Origin: Prorocentrum cordatum
Taxonomy: Eukaryota > Sar > Dinophyceae > Prorocentrales > Prorocentraceae
DNA length: 64,000 nucleotides
Direction of reading: 5' to 3'
Assembly: GCA_963575745.1 (NCBI GenBank)
Contig: CAUYUJ010014354.1
Location: 126,001-190,000, forward strand
Made by a program: the position numbers and the translations under genes. Numbering within the stretch: position 1 is the stretch's first letter; each line of letters opens with the position of its first letter. The notes below the pieces were generated by a model. The model was not told where the DNA came from, made no database searches, and was given only the letters and a program-made list of their open reading frames with translations. Below are positions 35,362 through 45,729 of this stretch, one piece after another.

Positions 35362-38300
35362 CTGCATGCGCGTGTGCCGCTCTGCTCCCGCATAGCGGAA
35401 CAAACAGGAAGGAAAAGGGTGACCATACAGTTTTCGTTCCCAAAACAATGTTTGCACCTAGGTGTTTTTTCATGTGTGATAGCAGGGATTCGGCCTAGGT
35501 GTCGGCTTGGCGGCTCCGTGTTCGACGTTGTCGCCCCGTCGCCTCATCGTCGCCGCCCGTCGTCTGGGCCTGGGGATCGGTCTGGCGGCTCCGTTTTCGC
35601 CGTCGCCGCCCCCTCGCTACCCGTCGTCTGAGTCAGACTGTCAGTCAGGCGGCTCCGTATGGCTGCGTATTCGCCGTCGCCGCCCCGGAGCCGCGGCCCC
35701 GCTGAACAACAAACATTACATCGCATGCACCACACTGCGCCATACGCATTGCACCACATGGGTTGCACACCAAACGTGGCACAACATAGATTCACCTTTA
35801 TAAACAAGAAATAGATTCTACCACCCTCCCCCCACTGGACTCATCCAGTCACCGGGAACCGATGTAAAACACATATGGTTTTGACCCAATGTCCGTCCTA
35901 CCGGTCAACTCATACTATTCCAGCCAAGCCAGTATCACCCCCCCTCGGTTTTCTAGCAAGAAAACACGATGCGTGCGCAATCGGCTAACTATCCAAAAAC
36001 ATTAGTTTTCAGAAATCCATTGAAACAAAAAACGGGACGAAATGCACAGACGCGCGCGTCGTCGTCATACAGAAAACTTGGGATGCGGAGAAATTCCAAA
36101 ATCGAGTGTCCAAAAAACATACAAATACAAAACGTTTCGCAGCACAAATATTCAACAAAAGCCTGCGCGCTTTTGCGAATTCTCCAGAACACCAAGAAGG
36201 TGTATCAACATCTTCAAAAACAAACTACCAAACGGGCTTTGCGCGGGCGCATGTCGAAATCGTGCGAAGGCCCTTTTGTGCGCGTGCCGTCGCGAGAATC
36301 CGTTGCGAAAAACCGGGACGAAGTGCACACGCGCGCGTCGTCGCGCGCATGCCAAAACACATACCAGAACAACTCATTTCGCAACACGGATTCTCAACAA
36401 AGGCGTGAACGCTTTTGCAAATTCTACAGGAAACCACAACAAGTGTTCAGAAATTCCATGAAATGCGGCATGGCGAAATTGTTCGATCACCCTTCGCGCG
36501 CGTGCTGGGGTGGCACGACCCGTGTCAAATCATACCACGCGAGCCACTCTCACGCGTCTGCCGCGCGCGCATTTCGAATTCCTTCCAAAACCTTCAGTCG
36601 CCGGCGTGATCGGCATCGGTGGCCGTCATCACCACTATCATCATCACCATCATCCGCATCATCATCATCATCATAATCATCATCATCATCATCATCATGT
36701 CTACAAGTGTCGTCACCAAAGTCGCCACTATCATCGCCATCGTGTCTACAAGTGTCGACGTTGCTATGATGCCGCAGCCGCCCAAACCGCCGTCTCGCAC
36801 TCACATGCCCGTTGGCATGTGCCAAGCGGTCAACACCACCGCGGCTTCGCCGGTCGCGCCAAACCACCTGGCCGCCGCGCGCGCGCGCGCATGCGCGGGC
36901 TGGCGCGGCCGCAGAGATGCACCAGCCAGCGCCCAGCACTCATCGCAATCGCCGCCGCATGGGGTTTGCAAACCAAGTTGCGGGCGGGTGGGTGGGGTGT
37001 TTGCGCGAGCAGTGGGGTGGGCAACTCATTGAAAACAGAAATCAATGTGCTCCTTTCTAAAAAACAAAATAGGATCTACCCCCCCCCCGCGTTGTCAATC
37101 CCCTTCTCGGGTATGTAAATCATAAATGCTTCTGACCACATGTGCATCCTAAAAATAAAGCTACACTATCCCAGGCAGGCCGGTATCCCCCCCTGAGGTT
37201 CCCTTGTAAAATAACAAACCAAAAAAACACTATGCGGTGACATGTTTGTTCTAACATAACACTTTGTTACGAATCCCTTGCAACAAATGGGACGAAGTGC
37301 GCAGGCGCGCGTCGTCGCGCGCGCATGCCGAAATCCTTCAAAAACCTTCGGTGCTGGAAGGATTTCGCAATCGAGTTCCCAAACAACATACAAAAACACA
37401 TGGTTTCGCAACGCCGATTTGCTAAAAAAACTTCCGCGCGCGCTCTTGCGATTTCTTTTTAAAAACAACAAAAAATGTTTTTCCAGATTTTCACACAATG
37501 CACTCCAACGGGCTTCGCGCGCGCGCATGTCGAAGTCTGTCGAACGCCCTTGCGCGTGTGCCGTCGCGAGAATCCTCTGCAAACAATGGGACGAAGTGCA
37601 GACGCGCGCGTCGTCGCGCGCGTACGCCGAAAACCTTCACAACCCATTGGTGTCGGAAGGAGTTCATAATCGTGCGTCCAAAAAAAAACATACCAAAACA
37701 CAAGGTTTCGCAACACGGATTCTCAACAAAAGCGTGCGCGCGCGCTCTTGCGGCGTCGTCGTCGTCGTCGTCGTCGCCGTCCTCCCTCCTCCCGCGTCGT
37801 CGTCGTCGCCTACGTCGTCCTGTGTCTTTCCTCGTGTTCGTCGTCGTCGTCCTTTTTGGCGTCGTGGTCGTTTCCGTCGTCGTTGTCGCCGTGGTCGTCC
37901 TTGCTCCTCCTCCCTCGTCGTCGTCGTCCGTCGTCGGCGTCTCGTCGTCGTCCCGTCTATTTCGTCGCCGTTGTCGTCGTCTTTTTCGTTTCGTCGTCGT
38001 CGTCCCTCCTCCCTCGTCGTTGTCGTCGTCGGCGTCGCCGTCATTCCTCCTTCTTCGTCGTTCGCGTCGTCGCCGTCCTCCCTCCTCCCTCGTCGTTGTC
38101 ATCGTTGTCGTCGTTGTCGCCGTCGTCGTCCTCCCTCCTCCCTCGTCGTCGTCTTCGTTGGCGACGTCGTCGTCTTCGTCGTCGTCGTCGTCGGCGTCGG
38201 CGTCGTCGTCGTCATTTTCGTCGTCGCCGACGTCGGCGTCGTCGTCGTCGCCGCCGCCGTCGTCGTCGTCGTCGTCGGCGTCGTTGACGTCGTCGTCGTC

Positions 38301-41300
38301 GTCGTCGGTGTCGTCGTTGTCGTCGTCGTCGGCGTCGTCATCGTCGTCGTGGGTTTTGCAAACCAAGTTGCGGGTGGGTGGGTGGGATGTTTGCAAGAGC
38401 GCGGGATGTGTCAACTCGTTTGTTAAAATCAATAGCATCCCCTAGATCATACCCCTCAGGCTACACCCCATAGATTGCACCCACAGGCTGCACCCCATAG
38501 CTTGCACCCAAAAGAATGCACAGAGCCGCTGTTTGGGGTCCACCCGCTGTCCTAATTGGAATACGCGGACCACACTGCCAGATGCAGCGCGGCCTCTTCA
38601 AGGATGGACTGCAAGCGGATTACTCAAGGCGTCTGCTGAGGATCTGCCGTAAGAAGCGAGGTGCGGGCAGACTCCAGAGGCGCACGTTTTGTTGCCTCGT
38701 CGCGCCCGCTGTCCACATGCTGCGGGCAACTTGAAAAAATGCATACTCCTGCTGACTATCAGGTGCATCTAGCACGCTCGGAAGCAATGAACGGTACATC
38801 ACCATCCCCGATGCGTGCTGCGTAGATCCTGACGGAAGAATATCGACCGAACTCCCTGTGCCCTTTCCCAGCTGACCATGTCAACCTGACATTGGCAGAC
38901 TCGGGAGGCGGCTGACACCCAGAAGCATGCCCAGGCAGCTCAGATCCCCACCACGTTCTTCCACGCCAGGAAGCTGCCCTTGGCCTTGTCATACGACTCA
39001 GCCGCCCAGCCCCAATTCCTCTCCCGGCCCGCCACGCCGAGGTCAGCCAGATCCTGAAAGAAGAGGTCGGCCTCCTTCATGCCTGCTGCGTCATTCTTGC
39101 GGTAGAACGGCGCGCCCTTACTGGTCACGTACTCCATGACTTCGCGGAGGCTGTAGAGCTTGGTGGTCAGCAGGCTCTTCAGATTCTCGGACTGCTTCTT
39201 CTGAATCAACTCGGGGACCTTGTCGAGCATCGACACGTACTCGATCACCCTGGCCTTGTTTTTTGCGTAGAGCTTTTCTTGTAGGTCCTTGTTGTTTGTG
39301 TACTCGGAGTCCTTGGGGTTGCTGAACTGCGAGTAAGGCGAGATCGCGTCGGGGTCGATCTGCTGGTAGGCGTCTGACACGGCGCCCTTCCCGCTCCTGC
39401 GGAAACAGACAAATATACATACCGATACGCCCCGGGCCTCTCCCCGGGTGCGTTCTGACTAGATTTACTAAGGCGACTCCAGCGGTGGCGACGAGGGACT
39501 CCCAGGAGGCCCACAAAGGCGCAAACGAGGCAAGGGAAGCGGTATCGGTATCCCGCCCGGTGATGCTCATAACTCGAGCCTGGGGCGGCCATTCGGGACA
39601 ATCCGGGCACTTTGGGAACGCTCTTGGCGAGGCGCAGCCGCTGGAAGGCATCCCGAGTCTGACCGCCGAAAACCGACGAGAACGACCGAAAACCTTAAAA
39701 TTCCAGCCTCTGCGATTCACGCTCGAACCGTTTCTTCCTAAGCTCCCGTCAAACCCGAACACGGAGAACCTCGCCTGCGCGGCCTCCGCCTGCTGCTGCT
39801 GCCCAGCAACGGCAGCCGCCGCCGCGGCTGCGAGGACGGCCCGCCGGTCCACCGCCGGCACGAAGCAGCTGGGAAGGCAGCAGATACTGGCAAGCGCGAG
39901 CGCGACGAAGGCCGCAGGCAGGACCCTGCCGCCGAAGCGCGCCATTGGTGTCACTACTCCCTGGTGTTCGGAGGCAACTCCTAGGAGGTCTTCGTCAGAG
40001 CGACTTGGAGCTATTAAGCCTGATTCAGAGGCCAGTGATCCGTATCAGGGAACATTAAGCTTAGGAGCAAGCTGGATTTCAGCCCGATGAAGCCCGTTTC
40101 GACCAGGGAAATACGAACGCCGCTTCAGAATGTAACATCACAGGACTTGCATCCTAGCTGGTGCGACCGAGAGGGGCGAACGCGGACGTTGGCAACACCA
40201 GACACTTCAAGATTGAGCCTACGGCTGCAAACCCCCATGCTCACGTTGTCGACAGGGCGATAATATCGCAGAGCTATTGTGATGGTGCGCCAAGTTCAGA
40301 CACCTAAGGCTGGCAAGCCAGCAGGCAGGTAAGCATCATCGGATGTGACTGTCACATGAGGCTGTTGCATAGTGGCCGAGAAAATTCCCGAAGTGTTGAA
40401 CCAGGGTCAGATGTCTGTTCATCACAATCACAAAACGAACATCTGGAATGCGCCTGCAATGGTAGCAGCGAGCTCTGAGAAATTGCCCAGGGACGGACGT
40501 ACTCAACCTATTTGGCAACACCACGGGGAGGATCTGTGCAGAACGCCACTCAGCTGGACACCCCTAGGGGCGCAAACGGTGGAGGCGGCTGTAAGTTTGG
40601 CAACGCCCAGGGGAACGACATCTCACCCCAGCAACGCATGACACCTCTCTGGAACCCCGATGGATGCAGAAAACCGAGTGCCCTTGAGCGTTTGTTGTTG
40701 GAGGGAAACGTCGGGAGCGGCCAAGAGGGGGGTGTCCAAGAGGGGGGGTGCAAATCATGACCGGCGGCATGTGCGCGGCCCAGCGGGGGAGCCTGGGACG
40801 TAATGAAATTATCCCAGTGCGACCCTACCTAGGAGTTGAAGTCCCTAGAGAAGCAGCATTAGTAGTAACCGTAAAGCTAAGCTAAAGCTAGGCTAAAGCT
40901 AAGCTAAAACTAAGCTAAAACTAAGCTTAGGCTAAGCTAAGTCTAAGTTAAAGCTAAGATAAAGATGAGCTAAAGCTAAGCAGCATTTATAGCTAAAACT
41001 AAGCTAACGCTAAGCTACAGCTAAGCTAAGCCTAAGCTAAAGTTAAGCTAACGCTAAGCTAAAGCTAAGCTAAAGCTAAGCTAAAGCGAAGCTAACTTGA
41101 AACTAAAGCGAAACTAAAGCTAAGGTAAAGCTAAGGTACAGCTAAACTAAAACTAAGCTAACGCTAAGCTAAAGCTAAAGCTAAGCTAAAGCTAAGCTAA
41201 AGCTAAGCTACAGTTAAGCTACATCTAAGCTAAATTTAAGCTACATCTAAGCTAAAACTAAGCTAAGAGTAAAGCTAAAGCTAACGCTAAAGCTCTCAGG

Positions 41301-44300
41301 GGACTGGGGGAACTGCGGAGCGGATGCTGGGGGAACCGGGGAACCGCCCGGGGCGCATTACAGTGCTCGGCCCTTTAAGCATACCGAGTAAGAACCCTTC
41401 TAGGCAGAGCCTAGGTAGGGAATAAGAAGAGGCACCATGAAATCTGAGGAAAAATCATTGCCCGCGCCATGAAATCCCCCCCTAATTCTGCTCCCGAAAA
41501 CGAAGCTCGGCCTCAACCGTCAGGCGACCTAATACGTCGCCAGGATAATTGGGTATGCAAAAGGTATGCTCACGAGCGTGCCGCATCCGAAGACCCCAGA
41601 ATAACCAAAACTAGTGGGAAAACAAGCATGTATGTTTATGCATTTTCTTTTTGACACACGGCTAATGATGTTACCGACGCAAACACGAAGCGAAGACTCC
41701 GCAAGAGGCAATTCTGGACTCCGCCCCCGGGGCGTAGGACATCGTGGACGTCCACGCGCCCGACCAGAACCAAAAAGGGGGCCGAGGCCGTACGGGAGGT
41801 TCGTGTCGTGTCAACTTCTGCGTTGGGTCCTGACACCGCGCGGATCGTCCAACTTTGAACTATCGGCGGTCTTTCGTCTGCCAGATCGTTCCATATTGGC
41901 CGATTCTGGGCCACTAGCGGCGTTAAATCTTGAACGCCCACGCTGGGGGCGCCCCCCTTCGTCGACACGAAGTGAACCAATCAGATTCGATGTGTGGCAG
42001 ACGCCGTCCTTCTTGATCCACTTTGTATGGTCGGCGGCGCCTCGGATCCGAATTGCGAAGCGAATGTTGGCAGCACGCCCGGGGTGGGGGGCGTGAGAGG
42101 GGGCAGACCTTCTCGGAAGGTGGCGGGGCTTCTCAGAAGCTCTCCTGCCTTCTGAAAGCCATCTGTCTTCGGAGAAGGTTTAGGAAACTTCTCAGAAGGC
42201 TGGGGGCCATCCAAGCATTCTGAGAAGAACTGCCCCCTCTGACTTCCCCTCTGCGAGGCCTCAGTGAACATACGTAGGCCACCGCTCCGATGACCCCAAC
42301 GACGAGCCGGCGAGCTGAGAAAGCTTCGTTTAGCGGCATACCAGGGAGCGAGGTCTCAACAGGTCTGCGTAAGAAGCCACTTCGCTGGACACCCCTGGCC
42401 GCGGGAAAGCGGGAACAACTGTGCGTCAAGCAGCGCCCACGGAGGCGACGCCGCACGTAAACCTGTTCGAAAAATCGGAAAGTGCCAAGTTTGTCCTCTG
42501 GGCTCGTAGTGGGGAAAGAAGCCAAAGACGATGGCGAAGATATGGCGGCGGATGACGAGGATGATCGCGTGGATGACAAGGAGGGCAGCGAAGGCAGCAG
42601 GAGGACAACGAGAAGGAAGACAAGCGCGAGGATGAGGAACAAATGGAATGAGCAGTGGGAGGAATGCAGCGGCGGATGAGAGGGAGGAGGAAGAGGAGGA
42701 GATGGATGAGGACGACTAAGGAGGACTGTAAGGAGACCGAGGAAAAGGACGTCGAAGCACGGGGGGGTCTTCGTGATCTTCTGAAGCTATCTAGGGGCAC
42801 CCTGGGGGACTCTTGGGGGCCTGTCGGAGTCCTCTCGGGGGCTACTAGGGTCTTCTTGGGCTGCCTGGGCGCGTCTTAAGGTTATGCGGTGGATCTCCCC
42901 ACGCTGTCTTGGCGCCACTTTGGGATGTTTGGGCAGTCTGGGGGCCTCCTAAGCTCTATTGGGACCCACACTGGGTCCCCCGGGGTGCCTTTTGGGGCTC
43001 TTGTGGGCCACGGTGGGCCCCGTCCAACACTGTTTCCAAGACGATGTTGAATCGGAACCCCCATCCGCAACCATTTCGCTGAATCTGTCCCGAACGAAAC
43101 AGCCATTTCTGCGAAACCTCACGTGACAAACGCGGGAGGTGTCAATTTTGTCCACGAAGCTTGTCAGAGAACACCATGTTTAGACCCCGAATGAACTCGG
43201 AAGGATCCCTGTGGTTTCAATGGGGATGTCCACCCTACCGCACTTGAAGTTGCCCGCTCTAGTGCTCGCGCGAACCATCACACCCACCCACTCGCAGCTT
43301 GGCTTGCAAAACCCATACGGCGGTGATTGCGATGAGTGCTTGGTGTTGGCTGGTGCACTCGCGCGCGCAGCGGCCAACTAGTTTGGCGCGACCGACGCGG
43401 CCGCGGTGGGGCTGATCGCTGGGCTTTTTCCAGGGGACACGATGATGACAACGACGAGGGCAAGGCCAATGACGGCGCCGATGCTGATCACTCCGTCGAC
43501 GACGATGGCGGCGTCATCGCGTCGGTGATGAAGGTTTTGGATGGAGTCCGACATGCACGCGCGGTCGACGCGCGAGAGTGGCCCGCATGATATTACTTGG
43601 CACGGATCGTCCCCAGCGGGCGCGCAAGGTTGTTGGCCGAATTGAATGACAATGTTGAGAAAAACTATGGTGTTCTTAAGAATTCGCCAGACTGCGGGCG
43701 CAGGCATTTTTGACAACTGACGCTGCAAAACCATGTGATGTTGTATGGTTGACGGGATACTCGATTTTGACATCGCCGCTGGACCTCACAAGGTCGCACG
43801 AAAGCAGAGAGAGAGAGAGAGACCGACAGAGGAAAGCTGAGAGACCGAGGGAAAGAGAGAGACAGAGAGGAAAGTAGGGGGGGAGAGAGAGAGAGAGAGG
43901 GAGGAACGCAGAGATAGTGAGAGAGTATCGCAGAGAGAGAGGGAGAGAGGGAGAACGAGCAAGAGAGAAACCCAGAGGCAGGGCTCTGGAATATCGAGAA
44001 AACTGCATTATCCGACCCACGTGTTTACACAACACTGCTGCACTACGAACCGAGGCCCCATGGGATACCGGGAGGTGGCCTGCGCTCCCAACGACAGGAG
44101 GGACTGGCATTGCCACGTTTTGATGCGTTTCCGATTGTGCCCACCTCCCCCCTCGCACACGAATCGCGATCCAACGAATTCCTGACAGAACTGCACCTGG
44201 CGCTGCAGATGCCTCAAACACCGAGAGAAGGTCAGCCTGCGACAAGCGCGAACTGTCCTTGATAAAGGTAGGCGCAGGGATACGGAGAACTGAGTGAAGC

Positions 44301-45083
44301 CCTGCCACTGCTTCGCACCCCGCCCAGCGTCCGAAAGCTTCGACCATCGCATCAAAGGGTGCGACGCGCTCCCAAGGCGGCCTCTAGTTTGCATGGCGAT
44401 GTGCGAATTGTGAAATGCCGCCCACATTACACAACCATTCCATCTAAAGCATGCATGCCCCTGCTGCGAACATCCTCATTCGGTTGAAGATGATATCCAC
44501 ATCAGCAGCTGTCAGCTCGTTGTCGACCAATTTGGCATCCTCCCCTTGGCTACTTCCAGAGTGTTCGCATGACGGTGTGCGAAGAAGCGAAAGAATTGCT
44601 GTAATGATCAGCGATGCCATCAGCTTCCTGAGGAGAGCGGAAGAGGTAAGCATGTCAGCAAGCTTGGACCTCAAACAGTGCGCTATTGCACTGTGAAGGT
44701 GGAAACTATCCAGTGTAAGCTGCGGTAAAAGCGATGTGGTGTAAGCTAGTGAGTGTGCGCTATCGAGGTGCACACTATGCGGGGTAAGCTATGTGGTGCA
44801 AGCGATGTCGTGTAAGCGTCCTTCCTTTCCCCTCCTCCCCCATTCACCTCCTCCTGCTGCTCGTGCTCCTGCTCCGTACTCTTTCTCTTTCCTGAGCCTA
44901 GGGTGCTGTCGCACCAGCCGCCTCACACCCTGTCGGCCGTCGAGGGCAGCAAGACATTGAAAACTGGCCAGCAGATCAATTGCGGTATCATGAGCGAAGG
45001 CCTCAGCCTTGCAGGACGACGCCCGTCTTGCCATGAAGATTCGAGCCATTCACTCTTGAAGGATGGCATCTTGCTCCTTCCAC

Positions 45084-45114
<31 letters not shown>

Positions 45115-45723
45115 TCCTTCACCTCCTCCGCCTCCTGCTAATCTGGCTCCTTCTCCCCTGTCTCCCTCCTCCAATGCAAGAAGCCCCTATATCTCAATTG
45201 CACAGCTAACGTTGGGCCAACTCCCATAATTGCACTGTCGGGTTCAAGGTCCTATAGGACACTCAAGCCAGCGGATAGAACAGGATTCAACGCAGTGAGA
45301 AGGGATGGAACGGAGGGTCGGATATCAGACGTGGCGCGAGCGCAGCTAGCTTGCAATCTTGATCTGTCTTTTTTTCTGTCCCCCTCCCTCCCCGCCCGTT
45401 CGGCCTCTCATCTCTCCCGCGCCCTCCCATCCCTTCCTGCCCCCGCCTGTCCCCTTCCGCCCACCCCTCCCCTCCACGTCGATTCCAACCCTTTCTCCAA
45501 GTCCTCCCTGTCCGCCACCTCTCCCACTTGCCTCCCCTGTGCCCAGCCCCGTGCGACAGGGAGTATCGCACAACACGGCTATTACGACTAGAAGTAGAGA
45601 CCACAGCGCACCATCGCGAGGGCAAACGAGACGCCGCTGCAGAGGAAAGCAGCCCTCCCCGTCCTTCAAGATCTTCGAAAAGTGGGACGCGTCTATCTGC
45701 TCATTGTTGGAGGAGCAGTACGC
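35277..45723 (-). CDS. p25-alpha (TPPP-like) domain protein, partial gene model, three exons
   Basis: Seen: three minus-strand exons join in phase. Exon a (45,723-45,664) encodes AYCSSNNEQIDASHFSKILK. Exon b (44,539-44,475) encodes DAKLVDNELTAADVDIIF and then NRM. Exon c starts at 35,361 and encodes NPKEKVLALPQFERALKE, then CAVKKGVELG. Known: p25-alpha/TPPP domains read F-x-K-L-C-K-D ... TDVDIVF ... F(E/P)QF..AL..IA; TPPPs bundle microtubules and apicortins stabilise apicomplexan conoid tubulin. The joined sequence keeps the family spacing, with 16 residues from the IIF phenylalanine to the PQF phenylalanine. All introns are GA-AG. Missing: the N-terminal exon(s), the true start and the end. 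A GA donor after VELG near 35,277 is the likely end of exon c, although the frame stays open to 34,716. Inferred: a cytoskeletal protein. Intron 2 is 9.1 kb and holds the PsbQ-like gene. Confidence 0.65.
35500..35705 (+). repeat. About 70-bp tandem repeat, 3 copies
   Basis: GGCGGCTCCGT followed by TTCGCCGTCGCCGCCCC-like sequence at about 35,509, 35,583 and 35,651. Confidence 0.7.
35815..37070 (+). repeat. Large dispersed repeat family B, copy 1
   Basis: Starts near a CCCCCC-rich block, then GGGACGAAATGCACAGACGCG-like units (two, about 270 bp apart), the block CCGCGCGCGCATTTCGAA, a CAT core (36,640-36,720), CGCATGCGCGGGC, GGCCGCAGAG, TTTGCAAACCAAGTTGCGGG and GTGGGTGG. The following copy begins immediately. 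Confidence 0.8.
37071..38445 (+). repeat. Large dispersed repeat family B, copy 2 (GTC core)
   Basis: In tandem with copy 1: same C-rich start, same GGGACGAAGTGC...GCGCGCGTCGTCGCGCG units at about 37,285 and 37,585, same GGGTTTTGCAAACCAAG end. Its core is a GTC/CGT microsatellite (37,750-38,350) where copy 1 has CAT. Confidence 0.8.
38446..38939. other. Short tandem repeat and 3' flank of the PsbQ-like gene
   Basis: GCACCCCATAG/TTGCACCCA units of about 30 bp at 38,450-38,520. The rest is the presumed 3' UTR and flank of the PsbQ-like gene. No poly(A) signal recognised. Confidence 0.5.
38940..39945 (-). CDS. psbQ: PsbQ-like photosystem II lumenal (oxygen-evolving enhancer) protein, two exons
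   Basis: Seen: exon 1 is 39,945-39,746 and exon 2 is 39,396-38,940, separated by a 349-nt intron with a GA donor and an AG acceptor. The spliced frame is 219 codons including stop. The ATG at 39,945 is preferred over an upstream in-frame GTG. Residues 1-27 are a hydrophobic signal peptide (starts MARFGGRVLPAAFVAL). Then come FVPAVDRR, a run of alanines and AEAAQA: an FVP plastid-import motif followed by a twin-arginine lumen signal with an AxA-type cleavage site. The mature part is charged and helical (KARVIEYVSMLDKVPELIQKK; end SYDKAKGSFLAWKNVVGI). Known: PsbQ is a four-helix lumenal protein that stabilises the water-oxidising Mn cluster and is usually Tat-imported. Inferred: the helix pattern and signals fit the PsbQ family, but a related lumenal PSII subunit is possible. 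The gene lies inside an intron of the p25-alpha gene, on the same strand. Confidence 0.8.
39397..39745 (-). other. Intron of the PsbQ-like gene (GA-AG)
   Basis: Exon 1 ends GACGG and the intron starts GAGCTTAGG; it ends TTTCCGCAG before exon 2 starts GAGCGGGAAG. The frame is open across this junction and meets stops or loses sense otherwise. A 5-bp direct repeat, GGAGC, sits at both boundaries, so the exact cut can slide by a few bases. The GA donor is noncanonical for most eukaryotes but known in dinoflagellates. Confidence 0.75.
39970..40230 (+). repeat. Dispersed repeat family G, copy 2, abutting the PsbQ start
   Basis: Homologous to 10,573-10,870. Its edge lies about 25 bp upstream of the PsbQ-like ATG, so the gene's upstream region is made of repeat DNA. 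Confidence 0.6.
40231..40864. other. Unassigned DNA
   Basis: No recognised feature. AGAGGGGGGTGTCCAAG-type units near 40,725-40,755. Confidence 0.4.
40865..41300. repeat. AAGCTA hexanucleotide satellite
   Basis: About 70 units of AAGCTA/TAAGCT with point changes. Strongly A/T-rich against the GC-rich background. Confidence 0.95.
41301..41794. other. Unassigned DNA
   Basis: No gene or repeat recognised. Confidence 0.4.
41795..41985 (+). repeat. Dispersed repeat family F, copy 3
   Basis: See copies at 10,255 and 23,130. It shares the longest blocks with each of them, which links all three. Confidence 0.6.
42095..42245. repeat. Inverted repeat enclosing clustered TTCTCAGAAG palindromes
   Basis: AGAGGGGGCAG at about 42,099 and its complement CTGCCCCCTCT at about 42,229 flank six variants of CTTCTCAGAAG. 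The variants match the nTTCnnGAAn heat-shock element pattern, but could equally be a foldback element. Confidence 0.6.
42246..43190. other. Unassigned DNA
   Basis: GGCCCCAAG-type units in reverse orientation at 42,780-43,020. An acidic/basic low-complexity stretch at 42,520-42,730 (GAGGA-rich). No gene recognised. Confidence 0.4.
43195..43800 (-). repeat. Large dispersed repeat family B, copy 3 (inverted)
   Basis: Reverse complement carries the same ...GGGTTTTGCAAGCCAAGC end near 43,300, the GGCCGC/CGCGCGCG block and the CGGCGTGATC-like block, with a very short microsatellite core. Confidence 0.7.
43801..43985. repeat. GA dinucleotide microsatellite
   Basis: AGAGAGAG with interruptions over 180 bp. 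Confidence 0.9.
44191..44257 (-). other. Possible second p25-like exon (weak)
   Basis: After a pyrimidine-rich stretch ending TTTATCAAG, the minus strand reads DSSRLSQADLLSVFEAS and then AAPGA. This resembles the KD...LT.TDVDIVF part of p25-alpha but is a few residues shorter. It lies 218 bp downstream of exon b inside intron 2. It could be an alternative or decayed duplicate exon, or a chance match. Confidence 0.25.
44475..44539 (-). other. p25-alpha exon b (65 nt, phase 0-2)
   Basis: The acceptor is GGGGAG|GATGCC and the donor ATGAG|GATGTT. It encodes DAKLVDNELTAADVDIIF, the most conserved part of the p25-alpha domain. An in-frame stop lies 27 nt beyond the donor, so splicing is required. 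AGGA occurs at both boundaries of both flanking introns. Confidence 0.7.
44700..44815. repeat. Short imperfect repeats (GTGGTGTAAGC)
   Basis: Five to six imperfect units around GATGTGGTGTAAGC within the first p25-alpha intron. Confidence 0.6.
45664..45723 (-). other. p25-alpha exon a (60 nt, phase 0-0)
   Basis: The acceptor is a pyrimidine-rich tract ending CTTGCTTTAG; the donor is TTGAAG|GACGGG. It encodes the N-terminal third of the domain (core IDASHFSKILK). The next codon needed by the family is Asp, which exon b supplies. Confidence 0.65.
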
Positions 45724-45729
45724 CTAAAG

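Noticed and set aside
44888-45070. Plus-strand exon after a pyrimidine tract (PRVLSHQPPHTLSAVEG)
   Set aside because: It lies within the minus-strand p25-alpha intron; pyrimidine richness here simply mirrors purine-rich intron DNA and no family is recognised.
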